Assembly (NCBI GenBank): GCA_964491535.1
Contig: CAZBGR010000024.1
Coordinates: forward strand, 1-11,084
DNA: 11,084 nt
Direction of reading: 5' to 3'
Origin: CAZBGR01 sp964491535
GTDB taxonomy: Bacteria; Bacillota_I; Bacilli_A; RF39; UBA660
A model generated the notes under the pieces. It saw nothing but the letters and a program-made list of their open reading frames with translations, was not told the DNA's origin and did not search any database. Position numbers and translations under genes: made by a program. Of this stretch, positions 1 to 6,340 are shown piece by piece. Positions within the stretch are counted from its first letter, which is position 1; every line of letters begins with the position of its first letter.

Positions 1-89
1 TTGTTAAACTCCTTGATTAGATTGTCGTTTAATGAATTAAATATAAGTTTTTTTAAGACAAGATTGTAATTATCTGATATAATATTCAT
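1..89 (-). CDS. N-terminal fragment of an unidentified protein, possibly a transposase
   Basis: An ATG at 89-87 opens a frame that stays open for all 29 codons to the window edge. It begins MNIISDNYNLVLKKL and ends in IKEFN. A strong Shine-Dalgarno, AAAGGAGG (104-97), lies 7 nt upstream, so this is very probably a real start. The visible residues show no motif, signal peptide or membrane segment, and I cannot name the protein. The upstream leader has a hairpin covering the Shine-Dalgarno and a further inverted repeat, an arrangement known from insertion sequences, so a transposase is a reasonable guess but only that. Confidence 0.6.
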   Translation of the reverse strand, partial: MNIISDNYNLVLKKLIFNSLNDNLIKEFN

Positions 90-90
90 T

Positions 91-140
91 GGAAGGCCTC
101 CTTTATAATTAGATAATTATATTTTAACAGAAGGTCTTCC
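91..140 (-). promoter_or_regulatory. Hairpin that can sequester the ribosome binding site of the left-edge ORF
   Basis: Read on the minus strand, GGAAGACCUUCU (140-129) pairs with AGGAGGCCUUCC (102-91): 11 of 12 positions pair, including one U-G wobble, with a single A-C mismatch at 135/96. The loop is 26 nt. The 3' arm contains the AGGAGG Shine-Dalgarno and ends one base before the ATG, so folding would block initiation. A TATAAT lies in the loop (121-116) but has no convincing -35. If it is used, the short transcript would lack the 5' arm and escape the block, while read-through RNA would fold. That last step is inference. Confidence 0.55.
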
Positions 141-152
141 TTTTTACTACCC

Positions 153-190
153 TAATCCCAAAACGATAGTGTAAAATGGTTTTGGGATTA
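153..190. repeat. Perfect 12-bp inverted repeat with 14-nt spacer
   Basis: TAATCCCAAAAC (153-164) is exactly complementary to GTTTTGGGATTA (179-190), with a spacer at 165-178. Neither strand has a T-run after the stem, so it does not look like an intrinsic terminator. It is the most GC-containing palindrome in the noncoding DNA here and lies just upstream of the left-edge ORF. Candidate roles are a regulatory hairpin in that ORF's leader or part of the end of a mobile element. No target-site duplication can be defined from one end. Confidence 0.6.
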
Positions 191-288
191 AAAAATCATA
201 ACAACTTTAAATATTACTATAATAAAATATTAATAATTAAACCAACTCTTTTTTATAATCATTTTCAACAATACCTTGTTCTTTATAT

Positions 289-795
289 TTAACACTTAAC
301 ATCAAATTTTAATTGTTGGACAAAGCTCTTAGCCTCTAAATCTAATTCCTTTAAAGTAATATTAATAATTATATAATCATAATTATAATTTTCAACATTA
401 GCATCTGAATAATTACTTGTAATAATAGGAACATCGGGTTTTCTTATTAATAAAGTTACAGCTTTAAAAGAAGTAACTGCTCTTTTTATTTCTTCTGGTT
501 CTCTTATATGAAGAAATAAAATTTTAGAAAAATTATCTTTTTTATTAAATTCAGTTACTACTTTTTTCATTGTTTTAAAAGGCATGTCATTATAATCAGT
601 CATAAGCTTTTTTAAATCACTTAAAAACTTGCGATCTTTTTCTGTTTTCTTTCCCTGCCAACCAGCATAACTAGCAACTTCTTTTACTTTATCAATTGAT
701 GAAAAATTAATTACTTTTGTATATTTAGCAACATATTTAATAAAGGTATCCTTACCACTACCACCCATCCCATTAATAATTATTATTTTTTTCAT
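289..795 (-). CDS. P-loop nucleotide kinase-like protein, function unassigned
   Basis: A 168-residue soluble protein. A Walker A motif, GMGGSGKDT (residues 9-17), follows the first beta strand, as in nucleoside monophosphate and dephospho-CoA kinases. The Asp after GK recalls the GKDT of phage-type dNMP kinases. Further along are HIREPEEI (96-103), probably a substrate or lid segment, and SDANVENYNYDYII (130-143). This supports a small-molecule or nucleotide kinase, but the substrate is unknown. The ATG has a GAGAGG Shine-Dalgarno (806-801) 5 nt upstream. It lies 56 bp downstream of priA on the same strand with a good promoter in the gap. A second short frame continues past its stop (see findings). 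Confidence 0.8.
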   Translation of the reverse strand: MKKIIIINGMGGSGKDTFIKYVAKYTKVINFSSIDKVKEVASYAGWQGKKTEKDRKFLSDLKKLMTDYNDMPFKTMKKVVTEFNKKDNFSKILFLHIREPEEIKRAVTSFKAVTLLIRKPDVPIITSNYSDANVENYNYDYIIINITLKELDLEAKSFVQQLKFDVKC

Positions 796-812
796 TTTTA
801 CCTCTCTTTTTT

Positions 813-841
813 ATTATATTGTATAATCATTACTTTCTCAA
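813..841 (-). promoter_or_regulatory. Sigma-A-type promoter of the P-loop kinase gene
   Basis: On the minus strand, TTGAGA (841-836), a 17-bp spacer and TATAAT (818-813). This matches the housekeeping consensus at 5 of 6 and 6 of 6 positions with ideal spacing. It lies wholly in the gap between priA and the kinase gene. The predicted start near 806 gives a very short leader that begins at the Shine-Dalgarno. Confidence 0.65.
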
Positions 842-851
842 TAAATTATTT

Positions 852-3032
852 TTATAATTGATAAGGATTAAAATTAATCTCTAATTTTAATTTATAATTG
901 TTTTGATAATGTTTAAGTATCTTTTTTAAAGGCCATTCTAAATCAAATCTTTTTTTATATTTTATAAGGCATTGAAAATGATAAATATTATTTACTTTTA
1001 ATAATGACGCTGCCGTAGGTCCTAAAACTATATTGTTAACTAAATTCTTTCGCAGATAAACACCTATCTTTTTAGCTTCCTTAAATCCTAACTGATAATC
1101 TTTAGCTAATATTTTAATTAAAACAATAAAACAAAAAGGAGGATAATTTAGTTTTTTTCTAATTAACATTTCTTGTTGATAAAATCCTATATAGTTATGT
1201 TCTTTAGCCATTTGAATAATATAATGATTAGGATTAAAGGTTTGAAAAATTACTTCCCCTTCAATATGACTTCGACCTGATCTTCCTGCCACTTGACTTA
1301 AAAGTTGAAAAGTTCGTTCTCCACTTCTAAAATCAGGAATATCTAAACCTTGATCACTATTAATAACGCCTACTAAAGTAACTTTTTTAAAATCTAACCC
1401 TTTAGCGATCATTTGGGTACCTAATAATAAATCATATTGATGATGATTAAAATCTTTGATTATTTTAGCATGAGTTCCTTTTCTAGAAGTAGTATCAGAA
1501 TCCATTCTAACAACTCTAAGCTTAGGGATTAGCTTCTTTATTTCTTCTTCAATCTTTTCAGTTCCAAGACCATATTGATTAAGACTTTTTTGTTTACAAA
1601 GAGGACAATAATCATCCCTTTTTGTTCCATAACCACAATAATGACATCTTAAGATATCGCTTGTTTTATGATAAGTTAAACTAATATCACAACTAGGGCA
1701 TTTATAAGTATAACCACAATTTTGACAAGTAACAACTGTCGCATAACCCCTTCGATTAAGTAAAATCATAATTTGTTCTTTTTTTAAGAGTCTTGCTTCT
1801 ATATTTTTAATTAATTCTTTAGAAAAAATAGGATAGCCTTCTTTAAGACTATTCTTCATATCAACAATCATAACTTTAGGTAACTCTTTTTGATTAATAC
1901 GTTTCCTTAATTCTAATAAATTATACAAACCTCTTTTTGCTCGAGCATAACTTTCTAAGGAAGGGGTAGCACTCCCTAAAACTATTTTAGCTTGATGATA
2001 TTTAGCACGATATAAAACAATATCAAAAGTATTATAACGGGGGCTATTTTCTTGTTTATAAGTAGCTTCATGTTCCTCATCAATAATAATAATACCAAGT
2101 GATGAAAAAGGAGCGAAAACAGCACTTCTAGCCCCAATCGCTATTAAGACTTCCCCTCTTTCTATTTTGCGCCATTCATCATATTTTTCACCTATACTTA
2201 AACGACTATGAAGTATAGCTACTTTACTTTTAAAACGATTTTTAAAAGTAGTAGCTAATTGAGTAGTTAAAGCTATTTCAGGCACTAAAATAATAGCTTG
2301 CTGATTATCTTTTATTATTTCTTCAACTAATCTCATATAAACTTCTGTTTTTCCACTACCAGTAACACCATGTAATAAAGATATCTTTTTTGAGCTGGAT
2401 AATATTTTATTAATAACTCTTTGTTGATCAATAGTTAAAATAGGTCTAACGACCTTTATAGGTTTATCTTCAACTAAGCGATATAATTCTTTATATTCTT
2501 CAATAACTAACCCTTTAGCTAATAAACTCTTTAAAGCACTTAAACTTTTAATATCTTTTTTATTAAGGAGCTCTTTATCTAAAAGCTTACTTAATATTTC
2601 TTTTTGTCTTGGAGCTTTACTCTTATTTAAATAAGAATTTATTTCTTCCTTACTCTTATTTAACTTAAGATAAGTTGCTAATTTTATAGTTATCTTTCTT
2701 TTTTGTTTAGCTTTTAAAGCGATTGGTAACATTGTTTGATAGCAATCAATAAGTGGTGCTAAATAAAAATCACTCATATATTTCCCAAGCTTAATAGCTT
2801 CTTTATTTAATATAGGAAATTCATCAATAATTTTAATAATTTCTTTTAATGTTTTGTTAGTTTTGTTTTCATTTAAAATAGCTAATACAAAACCTTCTAA
2901 TTGTCTATTAGCAAAAGGGACTAAAACCCTAATTCCTATTTTAATTTTATCAAATAATTGACTAGGAACAAGATAACTAAATAATTGATTATTATCACCT
3001 ATTCGTTGTTCTACCAAAACATTAATAATCAT
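852..3032 (-). CDS. priA: Primosomal protein N' (replication restart helicase PriA)
   Basis: A 726-residue cytoplasmic superfamily 2 DNA helicase that recognises stalled forks and reloads the replicative helicase. The N-terminal 3'-end-binding domain spans about residues 1-105. The helicase core has Walker A GVTGSGKT (222-229), the DEEH box (318-321), the GSAT motif (353-356) and motif VI QVAGRSGR (580-587). Between the helicase lobes, four CxxC pairs (Cys 436/439, 445/448, 463/466, 476/479) form the two zinc sites typical of PriA. It is somewhat shorter than well-known Bacillus PriA proteins but has all key motifs. The ATG has AGGAAGTGAT (3045-3036) 3 nt upstream. gpmI lies 41 bp upstream and the P-loop kinase gene follows. 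Confidence 0.97.
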   Translation of the reverse strand: MIINVLVEQRIGDNNQLFSYLVPSQLFDKIKIGIRVLVPFANRQLEGFVLAILNENKTNKTLKEIIKIIDEFPILNKEAIKLGKYMSDFYLAPLIDCYQTMLPIALKAKQKRKITIKLATYLKLNKSKEEINSYLNKSKAPRQKEILSKLLDKELLNKKDIKSLSALKSLLAKGLVIEEYKELYRLVEDKPIKVVRPILTIDQQRVINKILSSSKKISLLHGVTGSGKTEVYMRLVEEIIKDNQQAIILVPEIALTTQLATTFKNRFKSKVAILHSRLSIGEKYDEWRKIERGEVLIAIGARSAVFAPFSSLGIIIIDEEHEATYKQENSPRYNTFDIVLYRAKYHQAKIVLGSATPSLESYARAKRGLYNLLELRKRINQKELPKVMIVDMKNSLKEGYPIFSKELIKNIEARLLKKEQIMILLNRRGYATVVTCQNCGYTYKCPSCDISLTYHKTSDILRCHYCGYGTKRDDYCPLCKQKSLNQYGLGTEKIEEEIKKLIPKLRVVRMDSDTTSRKGTHAKIIKDFNHHQYDLLLGTQMIAKGLDFKKVTLVGVINSDQGLDIPDFRSGERTFQLLSQVAGRSGRSHIEGEVIFQTFNPNHYIIQMAKEHNYIGFYQQEMLIRKKLNYPPFCFIVLIKILAKDYQLGFKEAKKIGVYLRKNLVNNIVLGPTAASLLKVNNIYHFQCLIKYKKRFDLEWPLKKILKHYQNNYKLKLEINFNPYQL

Positions 3033-3052
3033 CTTATCACTTCCTAATTAAG

Positions 3053-3061
3053 ATTATAACA
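3053..3061 (-). promoter_or_regulatory. Candidate extended -10 promoter of priA
   Basis: The minus strand reads TGTTATAAT (3061-3053), a perfect TATAAT with the TG extension, in the 41-bp gap between gpmI and priA. Only a poor -35 is visible, which extended -10 promoters tolerate. priA may also be read through from gpmI, because no terminator is seen between them. Confidence 0.5.
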
Positions 3062-3073
3062 TATCAATAATCA

Positions 3074-4582
3074 TTAAAAAGGTTTAATTAAAATATCGCC
3101 CGTCATTTCTTTAGGTATTTCAAGCTTCATTAAAGTAAGAATAGTGGGTGCTATATCACCTAATTTACCGTCCTTTAACTGATAACCTTTATCACTAATA
3201 ATAAAATAGACTTTATTAGTAGTATGGGCAGTTAACATCTCATCGTTATCACCAAGCATTTGTTCACAATTACCATGATCGGCGGTAACAATTAATAAAC
3301 CCCCTTTAGCTTTTATTTTGGTATATAACTTCCCTAAATTTTCATCAACTGCTTCAATTGCTTTAATAGAAGCTTCTAAATTTCCAGTATGGCCTACCAT
3401 ATCCCCATTAGCGTAATTTAAAACTATTAAATGATAATGATGCTTATCTAATTCTTTTAATAACACATCAGTCATTTCATAAGCACTCATTTCTGGTTTC
3501 AAATCATAAGTTGCTACCTTGGGTGAATTAATTAAAATAGTTTTACAACCATCTAAAACCTTTTCTTTACCCCCATCAAAGAAATAAGTAACATGAGCAT
3601 ATTTTTCAGTCTCCGCTAAACGAAGTTGATTAAAACCTAGATTAGCTAAATAAGAACCTAAAGTGTTTACTAAAGTCTCTAAACGATACGCATAATGTCC
3701 TATAACTGATTCTACACAGGGCATTAATGAGACTAACTTTAGATTAGTTATTTTTTTTGTTTCAAAGTTTTTAAAATTTTGATTAGTAATTGCCGTTAAT
3801 AATTGAGTCGCTCGATCAGGACGAAAATTAGCAAAAATAATTCCATCATGATGATTAATAAGCCCTTCTTCATTTAATAAACTAGGCTCAATAAACTCAT
3901 CATATCTTTGGTTATAATAATTATCTTCGATAACTTCTTTGACCCTCTCATACTTAGGGCCTATTCCATTAACAATAACATCATAAGCCTTCTTAGTACG
4001 ATCCCATCTTTTATCTCGGTCCATTGCATAATAACGACCACTTATGGTAGCTATTTTACCAATTCTTATTTCATTTATTTTTGCTAATAACTCTTCAAAA
4101 TAAGAATTAGCAACTTTAGGTAAAGTATCCCTCCCATCAGTAAAAAGATGAAAATAAAGTTTTTCAATATTATAGTGTTTAGCTAATTCTAAAAGGGCTA
4201 AAAAATGAGAAAGATGAGAATGAACACCACCATCACTTAACATTCCCAAAATATGTAATTTACTATCATTTTCCTTAACATGATTAATTACTTCTTTAAT
4301 ATATTTATTATTAAGAATTGATTGATCATTTATTTTTTCATTAATTAATTCTAAAGGTTGATGAACAATTCTGCCTGCTCCGATATTTAAATGACCTACC
4401 TCACTATTACCCATTTGATATTCAGGTAAACCGACTGATACCCCACTAGCGTCTAACAAACTATGAGGATAGGTATTAATTAAATAATCTAAATTTGGTT
4501 TATAAGCTTGTTTAAAAGCATTACCACGAACTTCTTCTCTTACTCCAACACCATCTAAAATAACTAATAAAATAGGGCCCAA
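3074..4582 (-). CDS. gpmI: 2,3-bisphosphoglycerate-independent phosphoglycerate mutase
   Basis: A 502-residue cytoplasmic enzyme that interconverts 3- and 2-phosphoglycerate through a phosphoserine intermediate, using two Mn ions. The alkaline phosphatase-like fold is clear: Asp10 in ILDGVG, catalytic Ser60 in MGNSEVGHLNIGAG, and the C-terminal metal ligands Asp394/His398 (NGDMVGH), Asp435/His436 (TADHGN) and His453 (TAHTT). Phosphotransferase residues include His121 (GGVHSH), TDGRD (148-152), RYYAMDRD (183-190) and NFRPDRA (252-258). Length is as expected. The start is TTG at 4582: GGAGGTG lies 5 nt upstream, no in-frame ATG precedes it, and an in-frame TGA lies a few codons further up. It is separated from gap-pgk-tpiA by spo0A. 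Confidence 0.97.
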   Translation of the reverse strand: MGPILLVILDGVGVREEVRGNAFKQAYKPNLDYLINTYPHSLLDASGVSVGLPEYQMGNSEVGHLNIGAGRIVHQPLELINEKINDQSILNNKYIKEVINHVKENDSKLHILGMLSDGGVHSHLSHFLALLELAKHYNIEKLYFHLFTDGRDTLPKVANSYFEELLAKINEIRIGKIATISGRYYAMDRDKRWDRTKKAYDVIVNGIGPKYERVKEVIEDNYYNQRYDEFIEPSLLNEEGLINHHDGIIFANFRPDRATQLLTAITNQNFKNFETKKITNLKLVSLMPCVESVIGHYAYRLETLVNTLGSYLANLGFNQLRLAETEKYAHVTYFFDGGKEKVLDGCKTILINSPKVATYDLKPEMSAYEMTDVLLKELDKHHYHLIVLNYANGDMVGHTGNLEASIKAIEAVDENLGKLYTKIKAKGGLLIVTADHGNCEQMLGDNDEMLTAHTTNKVYFIISDKGYQLKDGKLGDIAPTILTLMKLEIPKEMTGDILIKPF

Positions 4583-4606
4583 TTTAACACCTCCATTGTT
4601 AAAATA

Positions 4607-4615
4607 ATAATATCA
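4607..4615 (-). promoter_or_regulatory. Candidate extended -10 promoter of gpmI
   Basis: The minus strand reads TGATATTAT (4615-4607): a TG extension plus TATTAT (5 of 6 to consensus), directly after the T-rich tail of the spo0A terminator hairpin. No clear -35 is visible because that position falls in the T-run. The predicted leader is about 18 nt and includes the GGAGGTG Shine-Dalgarno. Confidence 0.35.
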
Positions 4616-4616
4616 T

Positions 4617-4648
4617 AAAAAAAAGAAAAAAACTATTAAATAGTTTTT
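4617..4648 (-). terminator. Rho-independent terminator-like hairpin after spo0A
   Basis: On the minus strand a 9-bp stem, AAAAACTAT/ATAGTTTTT (4648-4640 with 4636-4628), with a 3-nt loop runs into an almost unbroken T tract (down to 4617, interrupted by one C). The stem has a single G-C pair, so folding is weak, but the long T tract and its place between spo0A and gpmI fit termination of spo0A transcription, perhaps incompletely. Confidence 0.5.
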
Positions 4649-4694
4649 AATAATAAGATTGTAATATTAATTATAAATTTTATTTTTTAATAAT

Positions 4695-5474
4695 TTAGCT
4701 AGCCACTCGATAAAACTCTAATCTTAATTTATCAGCAATAGTAACGATAAACTCTGAATTAGTTGGCTTAGCTTTATCTATATCAACACTATGCCCAAAA
4801 ATATCCTCCATCAATTTCCAATCTCCTCTATTCCAACTAACCTCAATTGCATGCCTAATTGCTCTTTCTACCCTAGAAACAGTTGTTTCATATTTTTGAG
4901 CTATTTCAGGATATAATTCTTTAGTTATCCCTCCAATAATATCTGGTTTTTCATAAAGCATAATAACACCTTCTCTAATATATTGATACCCTTTAATATG
5001 AGAAGGAACTCCCAATTCATGCAATAACTTAGTAACTGATATTTGAAGATTATTATGATATAAATTTAAAACTCGACCTTCATCAATTCTTTTTTCTACA
5101 CATTCAATAATTCTTTTTTCTAAATCAGATAATTCAAAAGGTTTTAAAATGAAATAATTAACGTTATACTTAGATACTCTTCTAATCATATCCTCAGCAT
5201 TATAAGAGGTTGAAATAATAATTGGTTTATTAATTTTTTTCTTTTTCATTTCTTCTAATACATAAATTCCATCTTTATTAGGCATTAATAAATCAAGAAT
5301 TAAAACATCGAATAATTCTTGATTTTGTTCAATCTTATCAATTGCTTCCGCTCCATCATAAGCTTCTAAAACAATATCAATTCGAAGATGACTACTAAAA
5401 TATTCTTTAATCATTCTAACTAAATTTTCGTTATCATCAACCATTAAAACCCCTATTTCTTTCTTTTTATTCAT
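4695..5474 (-). CDS. spo0A: Sporulation master response regulator Spo0A
   Basis: A 259-residue two-domain transcription factor that is activated by phosphorylation and controls entry into sporulation. The receiver domain (about 1-125) has the acidic pair Asp13-Asp14, phosphoacceptor Asp61 in LILDLLMP, switch Thr89 and Lys111 in ILKPF. The C-terminal Spo0A domain (about 145-255) has the near-diagnostic runs TTVSRVERAIRHAIEVSW (197-214, recognition helix region) and KAKPTNSEFI (234-243). The start is ATG at 5474, with GGAGGAT 4 nt upstream. An in-frame GTG at 5486 is possible but lies upstream of that ribosome binding site and is unlikely. The gene has its own promoter with tandem 0A boxes and a following hairpin, and sits between tpiA and gpmI. 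Spo0A is found in endospore-forming Bacillota and some asporogenous relatives. Confidence 0.98.
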   Translation of the reverse strand: MNKKKEIGVLMVDDNENLVRMIKEYFSSHLRIDIVLEAYDGAEAIDKIEQNQELFDVLILDLLMPNKDGIYVLEEMKKKKINKPIIISTSYNAEDMIRRVSKYNVNYFILKPFELSDLEKRIIECVEKRIDEGRVLNLYHNNLQISVTKLLHELGVPSHIKGYQYIREGVIMLYEKPDIIGGITKELYPEIAQKYETTVSRVERAIRHAIEVSWNRGDWKLMEDIFGHSVDIDKAKPTNSEFIVTIADKLRLEFYRVAS

Positions 5475-5509
5475 TTTATCCTCCACTTATATGATAGTAA
5501 TTTTAATTA

Positions 5510-5538
5510 TATATATCGATGATGACGAATTTTGTCGA
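5510..5538 (-). promoter_or_regulatory. Candidate spo0A promoter
   Basis: On the minus strand, TCGACA (5538-5533), a 17-bp spacer and TATATA (5515-5510). This is 5 of 6 and 4 of 6 to the sigma-A consensus. A perfect TATAAT overlaps at 5511-5506 but lacks a -35. No sigma-H-like element was recognised. The -35 lies inside one of the two 0A boxes, so Spo0A binding would act directly on this promoter. Confidence 0.45.
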
Positions 5539-5539
5539 A
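5523..5539. promoter_or_regulatory. Tandem Spo0A-binding sites (0A boxes)
   Basis: TGACGAA (5523-5529) and TGTCGAA (5533-5539) both match the 0A box consensus TGNCGAA. They are in the same orientation and exactly 10 bp apart, one helical turn. The second is embedded in TTTGTCGAAA. The same two heptamers, 10 bp apart but in the other order, form the known Spo0A operator at Bacillus subtilis abrB. The location directly upstream of spo0A, over the likely -35, points to autoregulation; whether positive or negative cannot be told. Confidence 0.8.
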
Positions 5540-5552
5540 AGGTAAATTTAAT

Positions 5553-5579
5553 TTAAAAAGAATGTATTACTACATTCTT
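5553..5579 (-). terminator. Terminator-like hairpin at the end of the kinase-gapA-pgk-tpiA operon
   Basis: On the minus strand AAGAATGTA (5579-5571) and TACATTCTT (5566-5558) form a perfect 9-bp stem with loop GTAA. The stem's closing TT continues into TTT, giving five T in a row. The stem has only two G-C pairs and the T-run is short. The location 27 bp past the tpiA stop and before the spo0A promoter supports a terminator. Confidence 0.5.
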
Positions 5580-5605
5580 ACTGCTTATATTATTAATTAT
5601 TTTCT

Positions 5606-6328
5606 TTAATTTAGATTATTTAACATTGAAATTAAATAAACCTCATTTAAAGCTGAAGAGCCTATTAATAAACCATCAACGTTATTTAAATTATTAATAG
5701 CTTTTATATTATCTTTATTAACACTTCCTCCATATAAAACTTTAAGTTCCTTGTCAAAGTTTTTATTAATTATATCCTTGATGTAATTAATAGTATCTTT
5801 TATTTCCACTATCGTTGGCACATTACCACTACCAACAGCCCATCTAGGTTCATAAGCTATGATAACATTATTTAAATCATCAACTTTTATATCTTTTAAA
5901 GCAATTAATAATTGGTTTTTTAAAATAAGAGCTGTTTTTAATTCTTCTTTTTCTTCTTTTGTTTCACCAATAAAAATAATTGGTTTAAGTTTAGCGTCTA
6001 AGACAGCCTTTACTTTTTTATTAATTAATAAATCATCTTCTTTAAAATAAAATCTTCTTTCACTATGACCTAATAAAACATATTCTACCGCTAATGATTT
6101 TAATTGAAAAGAAGACACTTCACCTGTATAGGCCCCTTTAGGTTGATAATAAACATTTTGAGCACCTATTTTAAAAGGATAATCTTTTAACATTGTTAAA
6201 TATAAATAAGAAGGACAAATAATAAGTTTTAATTTATGATCTAGTTTATTCTTTAAACTATCTAGATAAGCCTTCATTTCTTCTTTAGTAAAATGCATTT
6301 TAAGATTAATAACAATCATTTTAGTCAT
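5606..6328 (-). CDS. tpiA: Triosephosphate isomerase
   Basis: A 240-residue TIM-barrel enzyme interconverting dihydroxyacetone phosphate and glyceraldehyde-3-phosphate. Catalytic residues are present: Asn8 and Lys10 (INLKMH), His88 (LLGHSERR) and Glu160 (AYEPRWAVGSG). GAQN (55-58), AYTGE (66-70) and LYGGSV (198-203) are also standard. Several normally conserved neighbours differ: Trp of NWKM is Leu9, the usual Cys before (V/I)GE is Phe119, PVW is PRW, and the phosphate-binding GG of (V/I)GGASL is Gly-Ser (IGSSAL, 222-227). It is slightly shorter than the typical 250 residues. The ATG has AAAGGAG (6342-6336) 7 nt upstream, overlapping the pgk stop; the gap is 12 nt. Last gene of the operon. 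Confidence 0.96.
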   Translation of the reverse strand: MTKMIVINLKMHFTKEEMKAYLDSLKNKLDHKLKLIICPSYLYLTMLKDYPFKIGAQNVYYQPKGAYTGEVSSFQLKSLAVEYVLLGHSERRFYFKEDDLLINKKVKAVLDAKLKPIIFIGETKEEKEELKTALILKNQLLIALKDIKVDDLNNVIIAYEPRWAVGSGNVPTIVEIKDTINYIKDIINKNFDKELKVLYGGSVNKDNIKAINNLNNVDGLLIGSSALNEVYLISMLNNLN

Positions 6329-6340
6329 TACCTCACTCCT

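Noticed and set aside
5475..5486. GTG start four codons upstream for spo0A
   Set aside because: The only good Shine-Dalgarno, GGAGGAT, lies between this GTG and the ATG at 5474 and can serve only the ATG.
5859..6050. 63-codon plus-strand open frame
   Set aside because: It lies wholly inside tpiA on the opposite strand, has no ribosome binding site and no recognisable protein character; a shadow of the real gene.
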